Assembly (NCBI GenBank): GCA_965199815.1
Contig: CBDATE010000033.1
Coordinates: forward strand, 419,612-483,611
From: Azotimanducus sp965199815
Lineage (GTDB): Bacteria; Pseudomonadota; Gammaproteobacteria; Pseudomonadales; Azotimanducaceae
Reading direction: 5' to 3'
DNA length: 64,000 nucleotides
A program made the translations under genes and the position numbers. The notes below the pieces were generated by a model. That model ran no database searches. It saw only the letters and a program-made list of their open reading frames with translations, and was not told the origin of the DNA. Below, piece by piece: positions 54,531 to 63,705 of this stretch; position 1 is the first letter of the stretch; each line of letters begins with the position of its first letter.

Positions 54531-54536
54531 TATAAT
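54531..54536 (+). promoter_or_regulatory. -10 element directly before coiled-coil gene 1 (possible leaderless transcript)
   Basis: TATAAT ends seven bases before the ATG at 54544, so transcription would begin at or near the start codon. The same spacing and flanking bases (GAAAAG upstream, TTCATCCC downstream) are found before the paralogue at 55403. A -35 match is weak. Confidence 0.45.
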
Positions 54537-54543
54537 TCATCCC

Positions 54544-55218
54544 ATGAATCTGGAACTCGCATATGAACAGCCGATGAGTACAGCACTCGCATATGACACG
54601 CACGGCTTGGTAAAGCTCTTGAGCGGAGATGGTGCCTTTACCGAAAGGCAGGCTGAGCTTCTCGTCGAGGGGCAAGTTCTTGCGTTCAGGAACAACACTG
54701 TCAATATGGCCGCCAGGGAGGATGTTGTATCTATCCGGCGAGATATAGCAGCGATTCAAGCGAATATCGAGGCCCTTCGGCAGGAGACCAAAGAGAACAT
54801 TGCGCGGCTTCAAGCGGACATTGATGCCCTGCGGCAGGAGACCAGAGAGGGCATTGCGCGGCTTCAAGCGGAGATTGAGGCCCTGCGCCTGGAGACCAGA
54901 GAGAACATTATGCGGCTTGAAGGGAGCATCGAAAACATGCGCCTGGAGACCAGTAAGGACATTGAAAGGCTGCGCGTTGAGACCAAAAAGGATATCGAAA
55001 ACATGCGCCTGGAGACCAGCAAGGACATCGAAAAGCTGCACATGGAGGCCAGCGAGAATGTTGTGCGGCTTGAAGGGAACATTGAAAAGCTGCGCTTGGA
55101 GACCATGTCGAAAGTTGACGAAGCGAAAATCAACCTGCTGAAGGGGATGATCACATCCATGTTTGCATTCGCTGGATTGATCATCGCTGTATTGAGGTTC
55201 CTTCCTGTGGCATCCTGA
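54544..55218 (+). CDS. DUF1640-like coiled-coil protein with C-terminal membrane helix, paralogue 1
   Basis: The 224-residue protein has an N-terminal part (ALAYDTHGLVKLLS, TERQAELLVEGQVLAF) like the DUF1640/CCDC90 family. A long charged coiled coil and one membrane helix at the very end (MITSMFAFAGLIIAVLRFL) follow. The coiled coil is built of 18-residue and 11-residue units each starting ET or EA: three of 18, three of 11, one of 18, then ETMSKVDEAK. Bacterial members are tail-anchored and of unknown function; the mitochondrial relative MCUR1 is a calcium-uniporter regulator. ATG 54544 was chosen because the conserved N-terminus starts there and the longer ORF would overlap giant gene 2. 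It lacks a ribosome binding site and may be leaderless. Confidence 0.75.
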   Translation: MNLELAYEQPMSTALAYDTHGLVKLLSGDGAFTERQAELLVEGQVLAFRNNTVNMAAREDVVSIRRDIAAIQANIEALRQETKENIARLQADIDALRQETREGIARLQAEIEALRLETRENIMRLEGSIENMRLETSKDIERLRVETKKDIENMRLETSKDIEKLHMEASENVVRLEGNIEKLRLETMSKVDEAKINLLKGMITSMFAFAGLIIAVLRFLPVAS

Positions 55219-55366
55219 TTCGCGCTCAAAGGGGTGGCGTGTCATCCACAGGAGCGAAGCGCAGCTGGAAGCAACGCTACCCGCGGGATGGTGGAGTTCG
55301 CGCACTCGCCGCAAGGGGCCGTGTGTCGCGCTCGCCTTTCGGTCTCATATCCGGTGAACGAGCCCC

Positions 55367-55395
55367 CGTTGATGTACTGCGAAAAGTAGTAGAAT
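55367..55395 (+). promoter_or_regulatory. Promoter of coiled-coil gene 2, probably leaderless
   Basis: TTGATG at 55367-55372 and TAGAAT at 55390-55395 are exactly 17 bases apart. The ATG at 55403 begins seven bases after the -10, where transcription is expected to start. There is no ribosome binding site. Confidence 0.55.
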
Positions 55396-55402
55396 TCATC
55401 CC

Positions 55403-56137
55403 ATGAATCTGGAACTCGCATATGAACAGCCCATGAGTACAGCACTCGCATATGACACGCACGGCTTGGTAAAGCTCTTGAGCGAAGATGGTGCCTTTAC
55501 CGAAAGGCAGGCTGAGCTTCTCGTCGAGGGGCAAGTTCTTGCGTTCAGGAACAACACTGTCAATATGGCCGCCAGGGAGGATGTTGTATCTATCCGGCGA
55601 GATATAGCAGCGATTCAAGCGAATATCGAGGCCCTTCGGCAGGAGACCAAAGAGAACATTGCGCGGCTTCAAGCGGACATTGATGCCCTGCGGCAGGAGA
55701 CCAGGGAGGGCCTTGCGCGGCTTCAAGCGGAGATTGAGGCCCTGCGCCTGGAGACCAGAGAGAACATCGTGCGGCTTGAAGGGAGCATTGAAAAGCTGCG
55801 CGTTGAGACCAAAAAGGATATCGAAAACTTGCGCGTTGAGACCAAAAAGGATATCGAAAACATGCGCTTGGAGACCAAAAAGGATATTGAGGCCATGCGC
55901 TTGGAGAACAGCAAGGACATTGAAAAGCTGCGCATGGAGGCCAGCGAGAATGTTGTGCGGCTTGAAGGGGGCATCGAAAACATGCGCTTGGAGACCAAAA
56001 AGGATATTGAGGCCATGCGCCTGGAGACCACAACGAAAGTTGACGAAGCGAGAGTCAGCCTGCTGAAGGGGATGATCACATCCATGTTTGCATTCGCTGG
56101 ATTGATCATCGCTGTATTGAGGTTCCTGCCACCCTGA
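55403..56137 (+). CDS. DUF1640-like coiled-coil protein with C-terminal membrane helix, paralogue 2
   Basis: The 244-residue protein is nearly the same as paralogue 1 over the first 100 residues and over the terminal membrane helix. It differs in the coiled coil: three 18-residue units, then four 11-residue units (ETKKDIENLRV and variants), one 18 and one more 11. The extra 33-bp repeats account for the length difference. Tail-anchored topology with the coiled coil in the cytoplasm is likely, though the side is not certain. Both paralogues lie between giant genes 2 and 3 and read the same way. A functional link to those surface proteins is possible but unsupported. Confidence 0.75.
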   Translation: MNLELAYEQPMSTALAYDTHGLVKLLSEDGAFTERQAELLVEGQVLAFRNNTVNMAAREDVVSIRRDIAAIQANIEALRQETKENIARLQADIDALRQETREGLARLQAEIEALRLETRENIVRLEGSIEKLRVETKKDIENLRVETKKDIENMRLETKKDIEAMRLENSKDIEKLRMEASENVVRLEGGIENMRLETKKDIEAMRLETTTKVDEARVSLLKGMITSMFAFAGLIIAVLRFLPP

Positions 56138-56167
56138 TCGCGCTCGGCGGTAAACGAGCACAACGCA

Positions 56168-56196
56168 TGCACAGCTCGAACCGGAAAAGGTAGAAT
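56168..56196 (+). promoter_or_regulatory. Candidate promoter of giant gene 3
   Basis: TGCACA at 56168-56173 and TAGAAT at 56191-56196 have a 17-base spacer. Transcription would begin near 56203, about 26 bases before the upstream ORF's ATG at 56229. The -10 with its preceding GGAAAAGG resembles that of giant gene 2. Confidence 0.4.
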
Positions 56197-56228
56197 GCCG
56201 GTCGGTAGTCCGTTGAATCGGGGTGTGC

Positions 56229-56375
56229 ATGTTATTCAGTTATTCAGTTATTCAGGCTTTCGAACTCGCTCAGGCCATTCGGGGGTATCCCTGCAACTAC
56301 TGTCCACAGTGTGCACAGCACACATACCCCCCCCCCCCCCCCCCCTCAAAGATGTTTACAGCAGCAGGAGCCTGA
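56229..56375 (+). CDS. Upstream ORF through the poly-C tract, ending one base before giant gene 3
   Basis: ATG 56229, with CGGGGTG about five bases upstream, begins a 48-codon frame: MLFSYSVIQAFELAQAIRGY, then a short cysteine-bearing part (CNYCPQC), six prolines from the C19 tract, and SKMFTAAGA. Its TGA (56373-56375) is one base before the giant gene's ATG at 56377. The ending TAAGA is shared with the upstream ORF of giant gene 2 through synonymous codons (GGA/GGT, GCC/GCG) and a different stop. I infer stop-restart coupling. The peptide itself resembles nothing I know. Confidence 0.42.
   Translation: MLFSYSVIQAFELAQAIRGYPCNYCPQCAQHTYPPPPPPSKMFTAAGA
56327..56345 (+). repeat. Poly-C tract (19 C) at the 5' end of giant gene 3
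   Basis: Nineteen C residues lie 31 bases before ATG 56377. At this length the upstream frame from 56229 reaches the stop beside the giant ATG. One more C, or two fewer, would instead fuse a different upstream frame (ATG 56195) to the giant ORF. Confidence 0.85.
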
Positions 56376-56376
56376 C

Positions 56377-59300
56377 ATGGCGCATCTCCCAGCCCCCACA
56401 GCCAAGCGTGCGTTCACCGCCCTGACTCGTCTCTGGCGCGCCCCGCGCGCGCCCTTCGGGGGGCCGACTGGCCCCGCCGGGCCGACCGCCCAACGAGCCC
56501 CGTTCACCGCCCTGCTCGCCCTCGTCGTGCTGACTGCGAGCCTCCTGCCGACCGTCGCGCACGCGCAAACGGCGACCACCGTCCAATCAATAAGCATCAC
56601 CAGCACCCCCGATAGAGGCCAGACCTACGAGTTGGGTGAAGAAATCACGGTCGAGGTTGTTTTTCCAGGCGAGAACAGACTGAGTGTTAACGGTGGCCTC
56701 TCATTGCGTCTGCGGATCGGCTCCCAGACCAGAACCATGACTTTTGGGGTTCTATCTCTCAACACTATCGATGACGTTGAAACTACGCCTGTGACTTTCA
56801 GGTACACCGTCCAGAGTGGTGATCTTGACACCGACGGCATCAGCATTCCCGCCAACCCCTTCACACTGTCACAGGGAGTGACTTTTCGAAATGTTGATAC
56901 CGGCACTGTCGATCTCACCTATGCCGGGCTGTCAGACCAGGCGATGCACAAGGTGGATGGTTCTGTTCCCCCCGGCATAGAGGTGAGCAGTGGGGCGTTG
57001 GCGGTGGGGGAAGGCGGCGCGGGTACCTACACCGTGAAGCTGAACAAGGCACCTGCAGCGAACGTGACCATCGCCATTGCCAAGGAATCCGGTGGCGATG
57101 CGGATGTGTCGGTTGCTCCCACCAGTTTGATCTTCACCAACACCACCTGGGACACTGTGCAGACCGTCACAGTGACGGCGCGTGCGGATACGGACAACAA
57201 CTACGGCAGCGCCACATTCAAGCACACGGCAAGCAGCACCGATACCGGCTTCGACGATCGCACCGCGTCAGTGGAGGTGCAAGCAGATACGCGATTCCCC
57301 AGGATCAGCATCATCCCCATCAAAGCTCCAGGGCAATTTCTCGGCCTGGGAGCTCCTAGCATCGGGCGCCCGGGAGGCTTTACCAATGTGGAAGAGGGTG
57401 TCGGCTCTGCCGTTGCTGACGTGATCCTGTCGCGGCCCAGCACCAATCCAGTGACAGTGGACTATGCCACGGCCACCATCGCCAGCGATGACCCGGCTCT
57501 GGGGAACCCCTCCACCGGTTTCGCCGTTGCGGGGGAGGCTTACACGCCTGTATCGGGGACGCTGACGTTCGCACCGGGGGATGTGAAGAAGACCATCTCC
57601 GTGCCCATTATTGATGATTCCCTGTTTCTGGAAAGCGACCGATATTTCGAGGTCGTGCTGAGCAATCCGTCCTCGGGCACATCCCTCTCGGATACGCAGG
57701 GAAAACTTCTCATCGGCATAAACGAAGGTGATCGTGCGCCGTCGGTGACGGTGGCGGCAGCGGGTCTGAGCACCACCTCACCGGGGCGGCTGAGTGTGAA
57801 AGAAGGCGACAGCGGCACCACGGTGGTCACCTTCACCATGACGCAGAACCAGAGAAGGCTACCCCGAAGCAATTCTATGAATGTACTGACTGTGGCGAGC
57901 GGCACCACCGCCACCGCTGGTTCGGACTTCGCGACGCTGCAAAGGCGAACAGATATTTTGTTTGAAGCGGGAGAGGCCTCGAAAACCTTCACGGTGACCA
58001 TCAACGGGGACACGACATCTGGTGAAGGAGACGAGACCATTGGTATTTCTTTCGGCACGGGCAATTCCGTGTTCACCAACAGTGGAGGAACAGATTTTGA
58101 CGTAACGATCACCATCCTCGACGACGACGACTCGCCTTCCGCGCCGGCGGCACCTGCATTGACTGCGGGGAACGCCCAGTTGGGTGTGCAGTGGAGTGCG
58201 CCGACGGATGACGGCGGGGTTGCCATCACGGATTACGATGTGCGCCATCGGCAAAAACCGGCCACCCCTTCGGATAGCGGCTGGACGGAATTGGCGGACA
58301 CCACGGACAGCACCGCCACCACGGCCACCATCTCCAGCCTCACCAACGGCACGGTCTATGAAGTGCAGGTGCGGGCGCAGAACGAGAACGGTGCCGGGGA
58401 CTGGTCGGCTTCGGCAGAGGCGACCCCCTCCACCATGACCCTGAGTTATACGGCCCCGCCCACCACCCTGACGGTGAACACGGCCATCACGGCGCTGGCG
58501 GCGACCACATCCGGTGTCACCGGCACCATCGCCTACACGGTGAATCCGTCCCTGCCGGCGGGGTTGAGTTTGAACGCCAGCACCGGTGCCATCAGCGGCA
58601 CACCCACCGCCAAGAGTGACAGTCCGGTGACGGTGACGGTCACAGCGACTGCGGGGAGCACTACGGCCCAGGCCGACATCCTCTTTCCCGCAGTGGCGGG
58701 CGAACCCCTGGCCACGCCGGTGGTGACGCTGGATGTTGACAATCGCCAGCTCACCGCCAACTGGGCTGCGGTGACAGGTGTCGGCAACTATGTGTTGCAG
58801 TGGAAAGCATCGACGGTGACGGACTGGGCCATGACCGGTGTCACCACAGTCAACGCGGGAGGCTCCAGCTCCACCCGGTACGTGATGCCTTATCTGACCA
58901 ACGGCACCGCATACGATGTGCGGGTGCAGGCCAAGGCGGCATCCGCCTCGACCACCAGGGCGGACAGCGCCTGGTCGGCGGCGGTATCTGCAACCCCGAC
59001 AGCGCCCACCCTGAGCATCGCGGTGGTGGAGAAGGCCGGTGTCTCGAAGTCACAGCGAAACATTACGATTCAAGAAGATGCGGGCATGGTTGACTTCACG
59101 GTCACCCTGTCCGCCGCCAGCACCGGGATGGTGATGGTGGACTATGCCACCGAGGGTATCCCCGATGGCGACCCGCTCATTAGTCGAGGTGATCAATCCA
59201 GTGCCATCGCCGGAGAGGATTACACGGCCGTCATGGGGACGCTCACCTTTGCGCCGGGCGAGACCAGCAAGACCATCTCGGTGCAGATCCTTGACGATAC

Positions 59301-62300
59301 GGTACATGAGACTGACGACTTCTTCAGGATCGTACTGAGCAATCCGTCCGCTGCCACCATCGCTGCCAATCAGGGGCGGCTCCTTTTGCACATCCCCACC
59401 CACGACCCGGTACCGCCCGTGACGGTCACGGCGGAGGGCTTGACCAGCACCGGTTCGCCGGGGGCGACCCGGGCTACCGCGGAAGGGAAGCTGAGCGTGA
59501 CCGAGGGCGATGCGGATGCTGACATCACCTTCACTTTCACGCAAGCCAGCGCGGTGAGTTGGAGAAAAATCGCTATCGGCACCTTCGGAATCGGAAGTGG
59601 CACTGCCACTGCCGATACGGACTTCGAACTCTCAACCAGTACCTTGGAGATTGCGGCAGGCCAGACGCAGGTCCAAGCTACGGTGAAGATCAAGGGCGAC
59701 ACGGATGCCGAGGGCGACGAGACCTTTTATGTTGAATTAAATCGCGGCGACGGCATTGTGACCAATTCCGGCGACCAGCGTTTCCTGATCGAGGTGACCA
59801 TCCTTGATGACGACGGTGTGCCTGATGCGCCTGCCGCGCCGCGCCTGGCATCCTCCGCGAGTGGACAGTTGACGGCCAGCTGGCTGCCGCCGACAGATAC
59901 CGGTGGCGTGGCTATTACCGACTATGATGTGCGCTACCGCGTGAATAGCGGCAGCCCCAAGCCCGACTGGACGGAAGAAGCATCCACCACCGCCGCCAGC
60001 ACCGCCCTGATGCGGGACATCGGCAGTCTTGTTGGCGGCACCGAGTACGAGGTGCAGGTGCGGGCACAGAACGAGAATGGCGAAGGTGCCTGGTCGCCAT
60101 CGGCCACGGCCACCCCGTCCACCATGCTCCTGACCTATGCCTCCCAGCCGACGACACTGCGGGTTGGCGACACCATCACCGATATCACGGCGACGGTGAC
60201 GGGCTTTACAGGTACGCCGACCTACGGGTACGCGGTGACCTCGGGCACCTTGCCGCCGGGGCTGACGTTGAGTTCGACCACGGGCATCATCAGCGGTACG
60301 CCGACGACGGCGAATGCGAATCAGGTGATAGTGACCATAACCGTCACTGCGGGCAGTGAGACGGCGAGCACCAACATCGTCTTGCCGGCGGTGTTGCCAC
60401 CGAGCTTGAGCATCATGCATGTACCTGGTTCGGGAACATTCTCCATGGCCGGCGGTGTGGGGAAAGAATTCCTCAGCGTTGATGAGGAAGGCGACACAGT
60501 GGTTGTTCAGGTGCTTCTGTCTTCGGCAAGCCTTGCGCCGGTGACCGTGGAGTACGTCACCGAGGGGATCCGCGCCGACCATCCGTTGCTTACGGGTGCT
60601 GGTACCGGCATTGCCACCGCGGGCGAGGATTATGTGGCGCAGAGTGGCACCCTGACGTTCGCGCCCGGGCAGACCCGGCAAGCCATCACCATACCACTCA
60701 TTGATGATGACATTGACGAGGGATCCGACGAGTTTTTCAGGATTCGCCTGAGCAACCCCACGGGAGCCACGCTGCCTTCCGGCAGAGACATACTGCGCAT
60801 CGGCATTGGCAATGCGGACATCTCGGCACCCGTGACAATCACGGCGGAGGGCCTGACCAGCGACGGCAGCAGGGGACGGCTGCGCGTCGTCGAGGGCGAT
60901 ACCGGCAACACCGAGGTGACCTTCACCATCACGCTGGCGGCACCCAATCTCTCGAGCGACTTTTTTATAAATTCTATTACCGATACTTTCAACGAGCATC
61001 CCAAAACTGCCACACTTTCCGGCTCCGACAAGGATTTGGAGCCGTTCAGCGCAACTCGACCTCGTATCCCCAAGGGGATGACCACGGCCACCGTCACGCT
61101 CCCGATCATCGGGGACACGAGGGTTGAGGGCGACGAGACTACCGTTCTCGAATTGTCTCGAGGCGACAACGGCATAATCACCAATGTCGGCGGCACCAAA
61201 TTTCTTGTGGATCTCACCATCGTTGATGACGACGGCGTACCGGCGGCACCGGCGGCACCGGTGTTGGTGCCGAAGGGTGCCGGACTGGATGTCAGCTGGC
61301 TGCCACCGACGGATACCGGCGGCATGGCCATCACGGACTACGATGTGCGCCACGGTGTCAAGCCGACCTCGGGAGACCCCGCTACCTGGACGGAGCTGAC
61401 CGACACCTCCGACAGCACCGCCCTCTCCGCGACCATCTCCGGTCTGACGAACGGCACGACCTATGTGGTGCAGGTGCGGGCGCAGAACGAGAACGGCAAC
61501 GGTGTCTGGTCGGCATCCGCGACGGCCACCCCGTCCACGATGACCCTGAGCTACACCACCCCGCCGACCACCCTGACGGTGAACACCCCCATCACGGCTT
61601 TGACGGCGACCACATCCGGCGTCAGCGGCACCATCGCGTACACGGTGAGTCCGGCCCTGCCACCGGGGTTGTCGCTGAACGCGACCAACGGCACCATCTC
61701 GGGGACACCGACCACGGCGAGCACGAGCCTGACCAGGGTGACGGTGACCGCGACGGCGGGCAGCAACACGGCGACGGCGGGTCTCATCTTCCCGGCGGTG
61801 GACAAGGCCCTGTTGGCGGCACCGGTGAACCTGGTGCAGAAGTTCGGCACCACTCCGAGCAAATCCGGATTCGCGGTGATTTGGGATGCGGTGAGCAACG
61901 CAGTGGGTTATACGGTCACCGCAACGTCGGGCTTTGGCAGCACATCGGTGATGGTGGAATCCCCGACCAGGGAGGCGGTGTTCACCGGACTGCGGCCTGG
62001 TGTGGACTACACGGTGACGGTGACGGCCACGGGTGATGCCAACTACGCAGACAGTCCGGCATCAACGGCGCTGTCCTTGACCACACTGACCAACAGCGCG
62101 CCGAGTATCACGGCCATTGCAGACCAGATGACGACCGTCGGCACCGATCTGCTGGTGAATGTGGATGCCACGGATGCGGATGCGGGCGATACGTTGCAAT
62201 ACCGGGCGACTTCGAGTGATACGACGGTGGCGACGGTGAGTCCGACTTCTCTGACCGATCTTGGTGCCAATAGTCAGGTGACAGTAACGCCGGTGGCTGC

Positions 62301-63705
62301 GGGCACGGCGAGCATCACGGTGACGGTGCGCGACAGTGTGGTAGCGATGACCGAGCTGTTCAAGGTAACGGTCATGGAAGTGGAGGGCAACAGGCTGGCG
62401 ACTCCGACGGTGACGCTGATTGTGGGCGACACCTGGTTGCAGGCGATATGGCCCGCCAATATCGGTGCGGTGGCATCGAGCGAGTTGCAGTGGAAGGCAT
62501 CGTCAGTCACGGGCTGGAGCGGGACGGGCGTGACCACGGTGACGAATACTCCCACTACTCCCGTCAAGCGGACGGGCACGGACATCATTGGCCTGACGAC
62601 CGGCACGACGTACGAGGTGCGTGTGCGTGACAAGGCAGTCGCGAATAGTCCGGATTTTGTTGACAGCAACTGGTCGAGCGCGGTCAGGGCCACGCCGAAG
62701 GGGATACCGGCTCCGACGGGCCTGGTGGTCGAGGACGAAGATGATACGGCGCTAACCCTGCGCTGGACACCGCCCGCGGACACCAGATTCACGGGCTACG
62801 AGATCAATCAGGACGATGGCGGCTGGGAGCCACTTGATGCCAGCATGGATAGCACCGATGTCCGCATCACGGGCCTGACCAACGAGCAGAGCTACAGCTT
62901 CCAGTTGCGGGCAGTGAGGAACCTTCAGGGTGCTCAGGGTGAGACTCTGGGGGCGGCAAAGATTCTGGGTGCGGCAACGCCTTCCGTGAGCGGAATGCCG
63001 GGGACGAGGCCGCGTGCGCCAGAGATGTTGACGGCGGAGTCGGGCGATGGTCAGGTGGTTCTGACCTGGAAGGCACCCTCGTTCGGCGGGACACCGACGG
63101 GGTATGAAGTCAGCAGTGACGGCGGAAAAACCTGGACGGCGACCGGCAGCACGGACCTCAGCTACACGGTGATGGGCCTGACAAACGGTCAGGGCTATGT
63201 CTTCTTGGTGCGGGGAGTGAACGCGATTGGGACGGGTTCGCCTTCGGCATCGGCCTCTGCGACACCGAGGGGGGTGCCGTCGGCACCCACAGGACTGGCG
63301 GCCGCGGCGGGCAACGGCGAGGTGAAGCTGACCTGGACCGCGCACCCGGATGGAGCCAACCAGGTGGAGGGAGTCACCCTGTTGCGGTTCGAGTACACAA
63401 TTGATAGCGGTACTACCTGGACGCCGATAGAAGGGAACCCCGTGAGCAAGGTCAGCCATGTGGTGACGGGTCTGACGAACGATCAGGAGTACACTTTACA
63501 GTTGCGCTTCGTGAACAGTATCGGGAACAGCGCGGCTTCCAACGAGGCGGAAGCCACGCCGACCGCTACCGGGAACGTGAGGTTCCCGGCACCGGTGACG
63601 GGGTCTGACGGTCACGGCGACCGCCCAGCGGGAACTGACAGCGACTTGGGTGATGGCGAGCCACGCACCGGGCGGCTACGAGCTGCGCTGGCGCAAGGCG
63701 AGTAA
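56377..63705 (+). CDS. Giant surface protein 3: Calx-beta / FnIII / He_PIG repeat protein (frameshifted, 3' partial)
   Basis: ATG 56377 has AGGAG six bases upstream, a strong ribosome binding site, so it is preferred to a GTG at 56311. A long N-terminus (MAHLPAPTAKRAF onward) leads to the signal peptide FTALLALVVLTASLLPTVAHA, cleaved before Q. The passenger has cycles of Calx-beta pairs, FnIII and He_PIG units (56590-60420), another such cycle to about 61800, Ig-like and FnIII units, and at least four FnIII-type units from 62700. Near 63600 the frame is lost at a GGGG run. The listed stop at 63705 follows about 35 residues of out-of-frame sequence. The true gene continues in another frame past the window. 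Any C-terminal barrel would lie outside the window. Confidence 0.82.
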   Translation: MAHLPAPTAKRAFTALTRLWRAPRAPFGGPTGPAGPTAQRAPFTALLALVVLTASLLPTVAHAQTATTVQSISITSTPDRGQTYELGEEITVEVVFPGENRLSVNGGLSLRLRIGSQTRTMTFGVLSLNTIDDVETTPVTFRYTVQSGDLDTDGISIPANPFTLSQGVTFRNVDTGTVDLTYAGLSDQAMHKVDGSVPPGIEVSSGALAVGEGGAGTYTVKLNKAPAANVTIAIAKESGGDADVSVAPTSLIFTNTTWDTVQTVTVTARADTDNNYGSATFKHTASSTDTGFDDRTASVEVQADTRFPRISIIPIKAPGQFLGLGAPSIGRPGGFTNVEEGVGSAVADVILSRPSTNPVTVDYATATIASDDPALGNPSTGFAVAGEAYTPVSGTLTFAPGDVKKTISVPIIDDSLFLESDRYFEVVLSNPSSGTSLSDTQGKLLIGINEGDRAPSVTVAAAGLSTTSPGRLSVKEGDSGTTVVTFTMTQNQRRLPRSNSMNVLTVASGTTATAGSDFATLQRRTDILFEAGEASKTFTVTINGDTTSGEGDETIGISFGTGNSVFTNSGGTDFDVTITILDDDDSPSAPAAPALTAGNAQLGVQWSAPTDDGGVAITDYDVRHRQKPATPSDSGWTELADTTDSTATTATISSLTNGTVYEVQVRAQNENGAGDWSASAEATPSTMTLSYTAPPTTLTVNTAITALAATTSGVTGTIAYTVNPSLPAGLSLNASTGAISGTPTAKSDSPVTVTVTATAGSTTAQADILFPAVAGEPLATPVVTLDVDNRQLTANWAAVTGVGNYVLQWKASTVTDWAMTGVTTVNAGGSSSTRYVMPYLTNGTAYDVRVQAKAASASTTRADSAWSAAVSATPTAPTLSIAVVEKAGVSKSQRNITIQEDAGMVDFTVTLSAASTGMVMVDYATEGIPDGDPLISRGDQSSAIAGEDYTAVMGTLTFAPGETSKTISVQILDDTVHETDDFFRIVLSNPSAATIAANQGRLLLHIPTHDPVPPVTVTAEGLTSTGSPGATRATAEGKLSVTEGDADADITFTFTQASAVSWRKIAIGTFGIGSGTATADTDFELSTSTLEIAAGQTQVQATVKIKGDTDAEGDETFYVELNRGDGIVTNSGDQRFLIEVTILDDDGVPDAPAAPRLASSASGQLTASWLPPTDTGGVAITDYDVRYRVNSGSPKPDWTEEASTTAASTALMRDIGSLVGGTEYEVQVRAQNENGEGAWSPSATATPSTMLLTYASQPTTLRVGDTITDITATVTGFTGTPTYGYAVTSGTLPPGLTLSSTTGIISGTPTTANANQVIVTITVTAGSETASTNIVLPAVLPPSLSIMHVPGSGTFSMAGGVGKEFLSVDEEGDTVVVQVLLSSASLAPVTVEYVTEGIRADHPLLTGAGTGIATAGEDYVAQSGTLTFAPGQTRQAITIPLIDDDIDEGSDEFFRIRLSNPTGATLPSGRDILRIGIGNADISAPVTITAEGLTSDGSRGRLRVVEGDTGNTEVTFTITLAAPNLSSDFFINSITDTFNEHPKTATLSGSDKDLEPFSATRPRIPKGMTTATVTLPIIGDTRVEGDETTVLELSRGDNGIITNVGGTKFLVDLTIVDDDGVPAAPAAPVLVPKGAGLDVSWLPPTDTGGMAITDYDVRHGVKPTSGDPATWTELTDTSDSTALSATISGLTNGTTYVVQVRAQNENGNGVWSASATATPSTMTLSYTTPPTTLTVNTPITALTATTSGVSGTIAYTVSPALPPGLSLNATNGTISGTPTTASTSLTRVTVTATAGSNTATAGLIFPAVDKALLAAPVNLVQKFGTTPSKSGFAVIWDAVSNAVGYTVTATSGFGSTSVMVESPTREAVFTGLRPGVDYTVTVTATGDANYADSPASTALSLTTLTNSAPSITAIADQMTTVGTDLLVNVDATDADAGDTLQYRATSSDTTVATVSPTSLTDLGANSQVTVTPVAAGTASITVTVRDSVVAMTELFKVTVMEVEGNRLATPTVTLIVGDTWLQAIWPANIGAVASSELQWKASSVTGWSGTGVTTVTNTPTTPVKRTGTDIIGLTTGTTYEVRVRDKAVANSPDFVDSNWSSAVRATPKGIPAPTGLVVEDEDDTALTLRWTPPADTRFTGYEINQDDGGWEPLDASMDSTDVRITGLTNEQSYSFQLRAVRNLQGAQGETLGAAKILGAATPSVSGMPGTRPRAPEMLTAESGDGQVVLTWKAPSFGGTPTGYEVSSDGGKTWTATGSTDLSYTVMGLTNGQGYVFLVRGVNAIGTGSPSASASATPRGVPSAPTGLAAAAGNGEVKLTWTAHPDGANQVEGVTLLRFEYTIDSGTTWTPIEGNPVSKVSHVVTGLTNDQEYTLQLRFVNSIGNSAASNEAEATPTATGNVRFPAPVTGSDGHGDRPAGTDSDLGDGEPRTGRLRAALAQGE

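Noticed and set aside
56195..56425. ORF from ATG 56195 through the C19 tract into the start of giant gene 3
   Set aside because: Its ATG overlaps the candidate -10 box, it has no ribosome binding site, and it overlaps the giant gene out of frame. The frame from 56229 fits better.
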